From NCBI GenBank assembly GCA_965153355.1, contig OZ231126.1, positions 5,208,001 through 5,272,000 on the forward strand: DNA of 64,000 nt, in the 5' to 3' direction. Of this stretch, positions 1 through 11,576 are shown one piece after another. The stretch is from Flaccisagitta enflata (lineage: Eukaryota; Chaetognatha; Sagittoidea; Aphragmophora). The notes beneath the pieces are model-generated. The model saw nothing but the letters and a program-made list of their open reading frames with translations. It did no database searches and was not told the DNA's origin. Position numbers and translations under genes: made by a program. The first letter of the stretch is position 1; each line of letters opens with the position of its first letter.

Positions 1-3000
1 GATTTTTAATCAAAGAAAAATAATTGTTTCTAAAATTAATTACTCCACATTAGGTTAAAAGGGTGAAAAGAAATAACTTATTTTTGCTATGTAATGCACC
101 CAAATGTTGCAGATTGGCAGTGTCATTGGAAATTTCTCAGTTTGGCTATGCCTTGGAAATTTGACCAAGTGTGGTTGTGCCTTAAGGAAGCTTCCTTATT
201 GCAATGATTAAAAAGAAATTATGGTTTTGCGGTATTTAAAGATATGTCCACTTTCATTGATGCCATAGAAACGTCCCGAAATTTCGCATTATGATAGTTG
301 GTGAATCCCATAGTCGCCCCCCCCCTTTACCCGTTCCCTAATGTTCTTTTTGCTGATATTGCATCTACAATTCAACCGGTTGCCTTTTTCCTTGTATAAA
401 GAGCATAATGTATCATTTGAAATGATCGTCGTTGTTGACAGCGTGTGCGTCTCTATCGACCTTGACACGTTTACAAGACAATTTGACATTTTAGTCAGGC
501 GATTTTATACAAAAAGTTAGCTCCAATTTTATTCTTCACACATGTACACATATTTTTGTCGAAGCATAGCATGCGTTAAATGCAAAATGCATACTTCTAG
601 TCTGTCTTCTGCGATGAAATTTTTACTGTGGTAGGCAAAGGGTCTGATTTGTGTTCAGTTAAAATTTCATCTTACTAGGTCAACTGGAAGTATCGTTTTT
701 TTTTTTTGCGTTTCATACTTGCCATGCTTTGACAATGATATGTGTACAGGTGTTAGTCTTCCGGTCTATTTCGGGACTTTGACTAGCCGTATTATCCAGG
801 TGTGTCATTACTCAAAAGTTCTTTAGCAAAAGTTTTTGGACTATCAATTTTTATCGTTAAGCGGTTAAACTTTCTAGTTTTGATAGTGAAGAACTTAAAC
901 ATAAAATCAAAAGTGAAACTTCATAAGCATTAAAATAATTTCTTAAAAAACGATTATATTAAAACAAGATTTTTAAAATTAAAATTCTCGTAGATCGATA
1001 TTGATTATTTGCTCTAAGTAACATCTGTATCTGGACACACCCGACTGTATTGTTCCAGGCAAAAGACGTTTCCTTAAAATTTACCGAGTTTATGCTAAAA
1101 CGATGATGCTAATATAGCTCGTGATTCATTTAACAGAACGTCGTCTTAGCCAACTTTCCCAGTCCGTCGAATTAGCAAAGATTTATGATCTTACATGAAA
1201 CCTGTTAGTAACGTATCTAATTTCTTCTTCCTTTTGCGTCTATTTTTAAACCTAAAGCTAGTCGTTGACAGTTTTTCCGTGTGAATCAGTTATTTTACAT
1301 GAATTTCTTTTCAAGCAGGCGCAGGGTTAAGAAGTTCTAACTTTAGTGCCTATTGCAGAAAGACAAAAAGATCTTGCGGTGGACTTTCTCGAACATAATG
1401 TGCGCTAGTGCGCCTCAGCTATGCCGTGCTGATCACGGCTTTTGCTCGACCTGATTCAGCGATGTATGGCAAGGGACTTCAGGGACATCACGTGACGTCC
1501 CTGCTGTCGAGCTGGAAAGTTTGTCGGGCTTGAAAATGTGTTGTCAAAAAAAAATTGTAGACAGAAAGAAAAGAGAGAGAGAGAGAGAGAGAGAGACTGA
1601 CAGACAGACAGACAGATAAACATTACAAAAAAAAATCATTGAACCAAATTCTATGGGGGAAATGAAAAACGAGTTTACAAAACAAAATGAGGCAAGGGCA
1701 TAATTGATGCGTTGATAATTAGTATGCTTTGCCCCTACCTGCCATACAGTTTTTCTAGATACTTTCTTATAGGAATCAGTTGAAAACAGATCTATTTGAT
1801 AAAAAAAATAACCATCTAGATGAAAATCTCTCTTTTATTTGTTAGGTTCTATCTAGCATTGGCTTGGAAAGCATATGAATCATAGCAAATCAGTTAAAAG
1901 CTGTCGTGCTTAGATTTGCTGTCGTGCATGGAATTGGCTGTGAAGTCCCTAGGCTCCAACATCGCTGACCTGATTATTCTATCGGCTTACTGTAAATTTA
2001 AAAAAGAAAATAAAAAAACATCGAAAATGAGGACATAATCATTGACAGAATGGACAAAAAAAAAGTCTCGCGAGTAATGAATAGTAAACATTGACTGTAC
2101 ATGAACGCAGTTTTGGAATGGAGATTTAAGATTTAAGAATGTATAAACTTGACGCGGAAGCGACGTTTCAAGTGAATCTCTTGAAACTTTAAGGATCAAA
2201 CGGAAGTCGTGCCCCTGGACGGACCAGACGGAATCCACCTTTGTCTGCGACGAAGTGATTTATGGGGTTTGTCGGGAGGGCGGGGGAAAGGTGCGTGTGT
2301 GGGGGTGTTTGTGGGTTGGTGTGTGGGTGGGTGTGTGGTGATAGAAGTTGTAGCGGCGGCAGGTAAAAGACCATGGGTTGAGAAAGGGGGGGATGGAGAA
2401 ACCGGGCGGGTATATTTTGAGGGGGTGAAGAAAACGGGGGCATGGGGAAAGAAATAATGAGATTAGTGAAACGGTTCCTTCAGAATTTGAGAAAGCTTTT
2501 AGATTTTCCTGGAGGATGGTTCAAAAAACTTGAGGTATAATCAATTTGACCGTGTTCAAAAAAGAAAATTTCTTGATCGTTAGAACGATGATCCCATACC
2601 AATGGAACCGCATGCAATGCTGGGTAAGATTTTTTCGAAGTTGGAAAGATTTCAAGATGGATAAGGAGTGAAAACTGGGTGGTTAAAAAGGGAAGTTGAT
2701 TGGAGACTCTCTTGCGGAGAGAGGATTTATCCGTTTAACACCAGAATGTTTGAAATCAAACAAGTGACTTTATAAAACTTGAAAAAATCGGACCAAATTT
2801 CTGATCAATAGAAAAAAGACCAAGTCATTCTCGAGAGAAACCACAAAAGCCTCATGGCGCTTTCGATGTAGTGCTGCATGGTATGTGGCTGACATTTCTG
2901 TGAATCCTCTCAAACTTGCCTCTACGATCCTATCAAACTACTAAACACACACCAAATGAACTCTGGTCGTTTAAATCAGACAAGCGACGTTTGCTTCATT

Positions 3001-3071
3001 CATCGATTAAGTTAATTTTAGAGACTGAAGAGACGCCTACACACAGGATTAAGATTACGATCGTTATCGTC

Positions 3072-3345
3072 TCATTTCCTCGGCGCCGCGGCGCCGCCTG
3101 GGGGTTGACTCAGATCCGGCTTTCTCTTGACGTGGTCACCCTCGTGTTTCTTCGATTCTTTCCCTTTGGATTCTTTAGAGGAATTGAGGCCGAGGGCGCT
3201 TGACGCTTTACGGCCGATACTCGTGGTCATCAAGCCACCAGACATTCCCTGCGTAGTGTATTTATCGTCCATCAAATTGAGACGCAAATGAAACTGATCA
3301 GAGGTTTTTGCACTTAGCTTGATTTTGGCGACATTGAAAGTGAGT
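3072..3345 (-). other. Unassigned minus-strand open frame, possible exon
   Basis: A frame of about 90 codons is open on the minus strand and ends in a TGA at 3072. The translated tail is rich in Ser, Lys and Pro (GRKASSALGLNSSKESK, later KRKPDLSQPPGG). The nucleotide composition is more GC-rich and exon-like than its surroundings, and a good acceptor-like CAG precedes it. I do not recognise the protein. It was tested as a final exon of NKIRAS, but no acceptor in this frame has the phase needed after the possible donor at 5076. It may be a last exon of an unseen gene or chance. Confidence 0.2.
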
Positions 3346-3718
3346 GATCAACTACGTCAGCGAGCCTGTAATGACGCCGAGCTTGTGAGTGAGCGAACTG
3401 AGCATGGATCATTCCCAATCGATACAGAATCTGACTCAAAATATAATCAAGAAGAAAATACTCGGTGCGCTAAGATTGCCTTTAGGATTCTCTTTGGAGT
3501 GGCGGGGCTTTTGAAGCCTTTGCTGGCGCTGAGATTGGAATGTCCAGGATGAGGCATGTGGAATATAGAGGACGGAAGCAAATGATCCGACCCGGTGCCT
3601 TTATCCACTACACATTGAAAGGCGAATGAAGGAGGGGGGGGGGGGGAGAAGGGGGAAGTCGATGGGGTGGTTCAAAAAAGTGGTGAGGCCAGGGTAGTTG
3701 AGAACTAGTCATCCAAGG

Positions 3719-4310
3719 ATCGCACATGGTCAGCGGTACCCGATGCCCTGCTTGGAGTGATCAAGTGAAGTAGTGGAGAGAGAGCAGGGCAGCGGCCCCA
3801 AAGGGCCGATGTCCTGTAGGACACAGGGGGGAATTTTGAGACGTCCTGAGGTATATTAGGTCTGAGAAGATGGATAGAGGTCATTGAAGGCGGTTTTGAA
3901 GCCTGGAGGGCAGAATTAGGTTCTGAAGATTAAATTTTAGGTTTGAGGGGCAGGCTTGAGGCCCAGAGGACAAATTTGAGGCCTAAAGAGCTTATGTGAG
4001 GCCTGGAGGGTGGATTTGGGGTATGGAGGGCTAATTTGAGGTCTGGAGGGCAGATATGAGGTCTGGAGAGCTGATTTAAGGTCTCAAGGGCTAAATTGAG
4101 GTCTGAATGGGCTTCTCAGCCCATTCTGATGGCTCAGAGGGCCAAAATCAGGCCTGAGAGAGCAAAATTGAGGCCCCCGATGGCCAAGGGGGGGGACGGA
4201 CGGACGGACGGACGGAAGGACGGACGGACGGACGGAAGGACGGACGTCTCAAAATTCCCCCCTGTGTCCTACAGGACATCGGCCCTTTGGGGCCGCTGCC
4301 CAAAAAGGGA
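3719..4310. mobile_element. Foldback-type element with perfect 59-bp inverted repeats, copy A
   Basis: Positions 3787-3845 and 4243-4301 are perfect inverted repeats of 59 bp (outer end GGGCAGCGGCCCC, inner end GAGACGTC). Between them lies a degenerate minisatellite of about 20-bp units of the type GAGGTCTGGAGGGC, followed by a (GGAC)n run at 4196-4246. A related flank (GTCAGCGGTACCCGATGCCC) starts near 3729 and recurs in two other copies in the window (20.0-20.96 kb and 26.2-26.8 kb). There is no coding capacity, so this is a non-autonomous element; its superfamily is unclear. Confidence 0.65.
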
Positions 4311-5029
4311 CGAGGTACGTTGCAAGGGCGATGTTCGCTTCAAGGATACAAATACACGCACTGTATTGGTTTGTACAAAAAGCTATGAAAGCGTTATTTT
4401 AGTTGCTAGCGGAGGGAGAGGGGAAGGGGGGAGTTGTAGCAAACGAAAAGTATTTGCTTAAAGCCTAAAGCGAGTTCTATAAACACTCGGAACACTGGTC
4501 CTTGACCATTGGACACTATCTTTTATGACTGTCGACTCCATGCATCCAAGTTATATATAAAATTAGATCCCGAGTTCCACAACATTTGGAGGGTCGAGCT
4601 CCTTTGTCCACTACTCCATTTCTCTTGAAGCAAGCAATGTACAATGCACAGTAAAACAAATCCGTATGAAAAGTCAAGAAAAAAAATCTTTAAACGTTTT
4701 TTCTTTTTTGGTTGAAGAAGGAAAAAAAAAATACGGATAAAGTAGATCAAACCTTAGTGAGTGGGGGGATTTTAAAATTCTACACCACGGTATGATCCGA
4801 TGATGAAGATGCCAAACTTGGCGACGGGTCGATGGTAGCTTGTGACAGACTACGCCACCAAAATGGATGGCTTTTGTCTTAATAAATGTAAAAAAAAAAG
4901 ATGTGCATTTGTGTGTGTTTGTATAAGAGATAAAAATGATGAAAATTCGGCAAATGCGTGATTGTGATTTGTTACATATTTTTTAAGACAGAAAAAAAAA
5001 GCGAAGTGGTTCAGGGATAAATGATAGAA

Positions 5030-8000
5030 TTACATGAAACGGCACCGATTGCTTTTAAAGCAATAGTTGAACTTACTTGGTGGTTGAGTCATTTTGGAGA
5101 CCATTTGCACGACGGGCTCAAACAGCGTCTTCCGGTCAGCCACAGTCGCCTCCCGGAAAAGAACTGCGTGTGATGAGGAGATATTAATAACACATGGATA
5201 GGGAAACTGATATGGTATGATGAACTTGCAGTGTAGGGGGGGGGGGTGAGTGGAGCTATTTGGGACACGGGAAATTCGGGACAAAGTGAAACAGCTTTTT
5301 CCAGGTTGGGAAGAGTTGCCTGGTTTTTGTCTTGCAACCGCACCTTGCCCGGTACTTCCACACTGACCAATTGCATTTCCTATTCATCCAGGCATGAAGA
5401 ATCTATGGGACGTGTCCCAAACAGCCCCACTCCTCCCCACAGAAGTATGAACATCATAAATTTACAAATTAAACCGTCTGGAGTAAGTGTGTGTCCAAAA
5501 TATTATCATTATGTCTTATGTACTATTTTGTTATATAATTTGGTGAAGTAGTTAAAGCTCGTTTCTACCTTTCTCTCTGGCGGCCCATTGCTCCACGTGC
5601 TTCTTCGGCACTTGACGGTTGGCTTCCAAATCGCACTTGTTGCCTATCGCAATGATGGTCACCTGAAACAACGAAACAGTCCTTACTAGTACTTCAAGCA
5701 GCAGCTACTGGGAAGCAAATGCGCGCAAAGTTTTGTGTGTGGGGGCCGTTATATACCTCTTTCTTTTCCGCTTTGAATCTGTCAATGTCGCGCTTGAGTT
5801 TTTCCACGCACATGAACGATTCCATGTTGTCGATGCTGAAGAAGAAAAGTGGACGAATCATGAAAATGAAAAAACTGGTATCTTCAGAAATCACATAATA
5901 TCTGACTATTATTTGAATCTTACGTTAAGTTGCTGGAAATGTTAACCCCCTTCCCCTCTTCAACTCTCTTATACGCACCTGTAGACAAGGATGAAGCCAT
6001 CTGCCATGCTGATGTAGTGCTTGGGCACCTCCGAGAGTGGAGATTCCTGTATGAGATGTAAGATAAAGTAACTTAAAGTTATGACGTTTTATTCTGTAAA
6101 AACGTTTTGATGATTGGGTGTCCTACAATGGCAGTCTACCAATGTGTGATTGGAGTCTTGCCACGCTATGGGAATTCCCGATTTTACAACCAAAAATGGT
6201 GAGAAAAAGAAACTCAACTTCATTGTATTTCGGCTTAGTCAATTCTTAGTCCTGGGCGTTTCAATGAGGCCATACAACCAAAATTTGATCTTTTTCTGAC
6301 ACGCTTTTCCTGATTTTTGAAAAGAAAGCCTTCAAGATTCCACTCGCCGGCGCATCATCGCGCTTCAGCAACGTCTCGTCAGAATTCAGACTCAGTGCAT
6401 CGTGACGCGAGACTCGATCGACGCGCGCGCTCAAAGATGCTCCGTCTTGGAGTCCTCCATCCGCACTCTCAACGCCTTCCACGATCATGGGACCTTCGTC
6501 GCTTGGCGATCTCTGGTGTCGAGGATGTGGCACCAAGTTCGGAGGACAGTGGATTGGACAGAAGTCAGGGGACTGAAGGTCTGACAATGGCCAACATGTC
6601 GCGTCATTTATTTTGGCAAGGGCAGTGACAAAAAACGCATGTAAACGCCACAAAGCCAGTTGAATAGTAGTTACTAAAGGACTAACCAAAAGAAGTATCA
6701 AACTGCCTTCATAGCGACTAAGAATCAAGGAGATTAGGCTTTGATTAATGGTCTTTGAGGGGGCGGTAGTACACTTACAGACAACTCAAAGGACTGATGA
6801 TTGATGATATTGCCTCATCTTCCTCCTTTTATTCCTCTTATTTTAACAAGTATTTGTGCCGGGAAATGGTCGATACGGAACTACGATTGCGTCGTCAATG
6901 CGTTTGCGTGGAATGGGGAATGGACGAACGAGTTTTCATCTGCTGCTCAGCCTTTGCAGATCAGGAAGATGATCACTGGGAAGCTATCGTACCCATCAAA
7001 TCCACCGTTGCAGGTTCGCCATTTGAGTCTTTAAGAAGTGGGTGGGAAAGAATTCAGCGTGGTAATGGAAATCATATGCACTGTATACAAAATACATGGG
7101 CAATTTGGCAGATGAAGGGGACCGCGACTTTACCCGTCTGGAAGTTCCTGACTTTGGGTGTCGCGTCGTGAAGGAAACCATGGAGTTTGCCGCAAAGAGG
7201 ATGAAAGAGGATTTGGCCATTCATCCCCGAGACTGTGAAAGGAGAAAGGAGGGAAATTTCGGTACGACGATCATTTACGATCGCTCTACGGAAGGCAAAA
7301 AGCGGATGAAAGAGCAGTATCATTCGTTGGAAGAATGGAAGGCGTCGGAAGATGTCGATGTTCCGTTGGAGGATTACGACTACGGAGTGGGAGAAGAGTT
7401 ACGAGAAAGTGGCGGGAATTACGGAACTTTCGAAGAAGGACAACGCGACGCTGGTCATGAGGAGACACCCGCGATGGCTGGCGGAATCTCGGCAATAATC
7501 GCCGATGGCGGCGCAGCTGGAGATTTTGTTGTATCTGGAGTATGGGAAGAGATGGAAGCGGGGGAATCCTCGGTCGATTTAAATGAGTTTTCGGCCGATT
7601 ATGATAGAATCGATTTAGCATCCGTGGAGGGGATAACGTCGCTGGCCGACCGGATGAAGGATACTTCCGGGACGTGGACGGCAACGGGCGCCGGAGACGC
7701 GTCCGATCGACTCGATATTCCGAAGATGAGTCGCATTCCACGAGCGATGACGACGACGACCAATGAGATGCGCGATGTAGAATCATCACATCGTCAAAGG
7801 ATAAAAGCCGCACGTAGAAGATCAAGAATCCCCATCGTCCCGACTTTACAACTGAAAAGACGCGCCAGCATCGCCGCCATTCCTCTGACGCCTCCCAGAC
7901 AAGGCGTCGTTTTGACGCCGCCCAGACACGGCGCCGCTATGGCGCTATCGGCGCAGCTATGTGTAATTGATTATGGCGTATTGGAAAACGGGGAATGTGA

Positions 8001-8871
8001 CTTAAGCTCAGATGGACCCTCGAAGGGATTTCAAAAGGCGAGAAGGAGCTTGATTCCGAGGGCTAGTGGTGTCATGGCGAAAATGGGCACGGGAGAAATG
8101 TGATTTTCGAATAACGTACAGCTCATGGGAGACCAAGAGAATGGTATTAAGTCATGGCAGTGATGGAAATTCAGAGGTCTTATTGGTTTTTTCAGTATAA
8201 ATACTTAGATTTTGCAATTTCATGGTGAGTTTCTTAAGTGTAGAAATACAGTTGTAGATTTGATTGGACATCCATTGTATGCTTATTCCAACTCATAAAT
8301 TTTAAATTATCACCTCGGCCTCTTCCATCTTTTGAAAATTTTCAATGGCGGTGAGGGGAACTTAGGCAAGATATTCCTGAATTAAAAATATTTATGAACA
8401 GCATTGTTTGGTCGCCATAAATTTTTTGGATTTGGGCACTTTCTTCACAAGGCACAAGAGGTGTTTGTACTTACCAAACCGGCTGTGTCGTAGAAGCATA
8501 CTCGCTCTTTCTCAGGTCCTTTCGGCCCATTGGTCCTGTCGCTCTCTATTAAACCCATGTAACAGTCTTCAATGGTAGGGCACAGATCCTGCGGGTATGG
8601 TTGGAAATATTTTGGTTGTACCCTTGCAATCAGGTCAATCATGGACTTGGATGAATTGTGAAATGTGAATACTGGTCAGTGAATGGGGTTACTTTCTTCA
8701 GGGGACTATTACAGCATTGCCTTAACATGAAAAGTCTACAGTTTTCTTCACTTAAACAGTTGTACTTACCACTCCTATCATGTTGCTCTCAGGATAGATA
8801 ATTTTGTTAATTAATGCAGTTTTTCCCGTCTTTGTTTTCCCAAAGACAACGACTTTGTTTACTTTTCCCAT
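5030..8871 (-). CDS. NKIRAS: NF-kappa-B inhibitor-interacting Ras-like protein (kappaB-Ras)
   Basis: Six coding exons on the minus strand: 8770-8871, 8475-8588, 5979-6046, 5757-5835, 5569-5662 and 5030-5163. All introns are GT-AG and phases agree, giving 196 residues (human kappaB-Ras1 has 192). The P-loop is GKTKTGKT (residues 11-18), switch II is DTAGL (68-72), and GNKCDL (128-133) is the guanine-specificity motif. The block ATVADRKTLFEP and the tail MTQPPSK match the kappaB-Ras C-terminus. As in kappaB-Ras, the residues equivalent to Ras Gly12 and Gln61 are replaced (Thr, Leu), which in the family goes with a GTP-bound state. Family members restrain IkappaB degradation and Ral signalling. 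The last exon is read through a GTAAG at 5072-5076, because continuing matches the family tail better than any downstream exon. No CAAX box is seen, as in the family. Confidence 0.93.
6261..6628 (-). other. GC-rich open segment inside NKIRAS intron 2
   Basis: This stretch is clearly more GC- and CpG-rich than the surrounding intron and is open on the minus strand (tail segment GILKAFFSKIRKSVSEK) and also partly open on the plus strand. It could be an optional NKIRAS exon, an exon of the plus-strand ORF at 7.1-8.1 kb, or a repeat remnant. No family is recognised and no splice junction could be fixed. Confidence 0.2.
7096..8103 (+). CDS. Hypothetical acidic protein, antisense in NKIRAS intron 2
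   Basis: A single uninterrupted frame of 335 codons lies on the strand opposite NKIRAS, entirely inside its 2.4 kb intron 2. I do not recognise the product. The first two thirds are acidic (for example SLEEWKASEDVDVPLEDYDY); the C-terminal third is Arg-rich and contains a short duplicated phrase, IPLTPPRQGVVLTPPRHG, which could be a phospho-site or SH3-type linker. No signal peptide or membrane segment is visible. Base composition is exon-like and CpG-rich, unlike the flanking intron, which favours coding. The ATG at 7096 is simply the first in frame; upstream exons around 6.3-7.1 kb are possible. It could also be a retroposed or decayed gene. Confidence 0.4.
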   Translation: MGNLADEGDRDFTRLEVPDFGCRVVKETMEFAAKRMKEDLAIHPRDCERRKEGNFGTTIIYDRSTEGKKRMKEQYHSLEEWKASEDVDVPLEDYDYGVGEELRESGGNYGTFEEGQRDAGHEETPAMAGGISAIIADGGAAGDFVVSGVWEEMEAGESSVDLNEFSADYDRIDLASVEGITSLADRMKDTSGTWTATGAGDASDRLDIPKMSRIPRAMTTTTNEMRDVESSHRQRIKAARRRSRIPIVPTLQLKRRASIAAIPLTPPRQGVVLTPPRHGAAMALSAQLCVIDYGVLENGECDLSSDGPSKGFQKARRSLIPRASGVMAKMGTGEM

Positions 8872-9980
8872 AGTTTTTCTTTGCAGATCGCCGAAAAGTA
8901 ATTGAATACTCTCAAGGTATACAAACTGCCCACATTTCTGGATGTTTTGAGAGACAATTCACAAAAAATCACAAAAATTATCCATAACCAGAAGGTTGTC
9001 CTTTGAGTCGATGATCATTTGTTGGATATTTTGGTTTGGCTTTGCTGCTCACCAAGCAGACTGGATTGGAAAGAAAACCTTCCCCTCATCTAGGCAACTG
9101 CTCATGGTATGCTAAATCTGTTGAAAATCATAAGGATATAAATGTTTATTGATAATTTCAGGATATAAATCAATAAGTATTTTAAATGATATGGATAAGA
9201 TAAGAAAAAAAAAAGTTGCATGTGAATGTGTCGAGACCATCAAGAAACTATTATAATCACTGGCCATGCAATTTTAAAAATATGTGTCTGAAAAAGGGAT
9301 TAGCTCAAAGAATTCTTGGACACAAAATTCATTCGGAACTTCTGATTTCACCGCCTTTCTCTGATCTAATTTTCCATCAGAACATTCTCTGTTATTAAAT
9401 AAAAAGAACATGATTTTCTTAAACATCAAGGAGTGATGCAAGATAGAAAAATGAAGTTGTCTTTCAGGGGATTTCATCAGAAATCGTTTTCACTCTTAAC
9501 TTAATACAAAAAAATAAGAAAAAAACAAAACAAAAAAAATTCTAAACTTGATGAAATATGCAGGGTAAGACCCTTTTTTAGCTTCTCCCAGCGGCACGAG
9601 TTTTTATTCATGCTTAGCTTCTGCGTCATTGCTCTACTGCTCTAGCCTTGGAACCAATTAACTACACATTGATTTAGTTTAAATTTTAGTTCATTTTAGC
9701 GTCTTTTGTTATCTTTGCCCCTCCCTATCTCCACAACTTTTAAGTTAGCCTTCATAAAAAAGTATATGAAGATTATCATATGCTACCCATCATTGATTCC
9801 CGCACACCGTGAGCCTGTTTTAACTTCGACAGAAATCGGGAAGAGGAGCTGGAAAGGCTCAGTAAAGGAGGATCAAAGTCCCTTTTTTTTCCTCGCCCAT
9901 CAAACTCAATTCTTCATTCCTTCTCCGTGATTAAACTCGACCTATTCGTCAATCCATTCAATCAATCAATCTCAGTAATC
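8872..9980. promoter_or_regulatory. Divergent spacer between NKIRAS and GABARAPL2
   Basis: NKIRAS starts at 8871 on the minus strand and GABARAPL2 at 9981 on the plus strand, so this 1.1 kb must hold both promoters and 5' untranslated regions. It is AT-rich, with A-runs near 9205 and 9515-9540. No clear TATA box, CpG island or known operator could be assigned. Confidence 0.5.
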
Positions 9981-11576
9981 ATGCGGTGGCAATTTAAGGA
10001 AGATAATGCCCTCAGTAAGTACAATCAAGGTTGGGAGGGAAGTTTGCTTGCTTGCGAAACTAAGGAAGGAAAGGAAAGGCTCAATTCTGTCCTATATCCG
10101 AGCAACGCAATTTGCTTGGCCTGGGTGGGGATATGTGCGAGTGTCGACATGATTCTTTGGGGGATCAGCTGACGAGCTCTTTGTTCTTGATTCTCATTCC
10201 TATTTCTGATACTATAAGTGGTTAGGAAGGGGGGGAGGAGTGAATCTGAAAGGTTGCTCCATATAACCGCTCATAGGACGTGTAGGACAATTTTAAAGTT
10301 TGATGAATCATTCAATGATTTTGCAGAATCATTTTGATTGCGTAACTGGCTTGAAAGATGGTCGTTGAGGGACTGTGGAACAGTCCCTGGGTGTATGATC
10401 TAGCTCTTGGAACGATAGTAGGTTTAGGGGTCCAGTGAAACCAAAATTGTCTTAGAACCATCACGCTACTACCATCTAGATAGAAAGTATCAATTGATAT
10501 TTAAAAACAGGAAAATTCATGGTTGTGTTGTTCCTTAGTTGTTTTCTAATTTGTTATTGTCAAACAGTCATTTTGATAATTGCGCTTGTTTCATTCGTTC
10601 TCTCTCCAGATAATCGGCAAGCAGAATCAGCTAAAATCAGGACCAAATATCCGGAGAGAATCCCGGTACGCATCTCATTTTGAAAATGTCTCTTGCGTGT
10701 GCAGTTGTTGCTCATTCATGCATTCACGACCTTGGCCATCAATATTTGGATAGTTGAAAAGAATTTTCAACTTTGGCAGTGTCTTGCTCTCAAATGCGAC
10801 TTATCTGGGGTCAGTCGCTCCTTGTTGAGCAGCAGTTCGTTTTTTTTCTTCCAAATTTGATGCTTCTCTTCAGTTGACCCAATTTATTTATGGCCAAGAT
10901 GATAATTTGAGAGCTTTTGCCGGTTTCATCAGTAAGGTTTTGGGTTCTGCCAGGTGATCGTGGAGAAAGTGCCGAACACTTCGATTCCTGACATTGACAA
11001 GAAGAAATTCCTGGTGCCCAACGACATTTCCGTGGCGCAGTTCATGTGGATCATCCGGAAACGAATCCAACTTCCTTCGGAGAGAGCCATCTTCCTCTTC
11101 GTAGGCAAAATACTACCCCAAAGCAGCGCCAGCATGGGGCAAATATATCAGGAACACAGGGATGAGGTATTCATGGATACAACACAATGAAGTGGCTCCT
11201 CTCAACCTTATTTTCCTTGCGAATTGCCTTACTGGCTGGCAAGCTGATTGATTGATACACTGGATGGATGACTGGCAGGAATGCTGAATGACTTGCTCAC
11301 AAGATGGCTAGCTGGAAGGCTGGCTGACTGACTGACTGATAGATTGGGTGGATGACTGACTGGAATCTGAATGACTTGCTCAAATGCTGGCAAGCGGAAA
11401 GGCTGGATGACTGGTTGGTTTGTTAGGTGGCTAGTAGATGAGCTGACCAACTTATTATTTTGCTACTGATTATCTTGCTTTCGCCGTACTTGTTTATATC
11501 TCCTTGCTTGTTGCCCCTTTACCAGGATGGCTTCCTCTACATAGCCTACAGCGGAGAAAATTCATTCGGAAGGTAA
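9981..11576 (+). CDS. GABARAPL2: GABARAPL2 / GATE-16 (Atg8-family ubiquitin-like protein)
   Basis: Four coding exons: 9981-10014, 10610-10665, 10954-11166 and 11526-11576, with GT-AG introns and consistent phases. They encode 117 residues, exactly the length of human GABARAPL2. Diagnostic segments are MRWQFKEDNAL at the N-terminus, AKIRTKYPERIPVIVEK, DIDKKKFLVPNDISVAQFMW, and DGFLYIAYSGENSFG at the C-terminus. Family knowledge: Atg4 removes the residue after the conserved glycine so that Gly can be joined to phosphatidylethanolamine on autophagosome or Golgi membranes; here the glycine is residue 116 and a single Arg follows before the stop. The N-terminal MRWQFKED places it in the GATE-16 rather than the GABARAP or LC3 branch. 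The gene is divergent from NKIRAS and upstream of MMUT on the same strand. Confidence 0.96.
11225..11450. repeat. Degenerate CTGGCTGACTGA-type tandem repeat
   Basis: The third GABARAPL2 intron contains a degenerate array built from words such as CTGGCTGACTGACTGACTGA and GGATGACTGGC. The period is irregular (about 4 bp inside, larger outside). It produces spurious open frames and has no coding meaning. Confidence 0.55.

Larger units (their letters stand above)
1..5029. other. Left flank, no recognised gene
   Basis: No open frame here resembles a known protein. The stretch is AT-rich and holds a short GA run near 1570-1595, homopurine and homopyrimidine runs, a G-rich tract near 3632-3650, one foldback element (3.7-4.3 kb) and one minus-strand open frame of unknown status (3072-3345). 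Part of it is presumably the 3' untranslated and downstream region of the minus-strand NKIRAS gene, whose stop codon is at 5030. Confidence 0.6.

Noticed and set aside
3072-3345. Final exon of NKIRAS in this segment
   Set aside because: The possible donor at 5072-5076 leaves phase 1 and no acceptor in this frame fits. Reading exon 6 straight on gives a tail matching the family (MTQPPSK) and a total of 196 residues.
4780-4838. Alternative Ser-rich last exon of NKIRAS
   Set aside because: Phase fits and a stop follows, but the acceptor is weak and the straight-through reading at 5030 is simpler and closer to the family.
5072-5076. GTAAG (minus strand) as a real NKIRAS donor
   Set aside because: Good donor consensus, but no phase-compatible acceptor gives a family-like tail.
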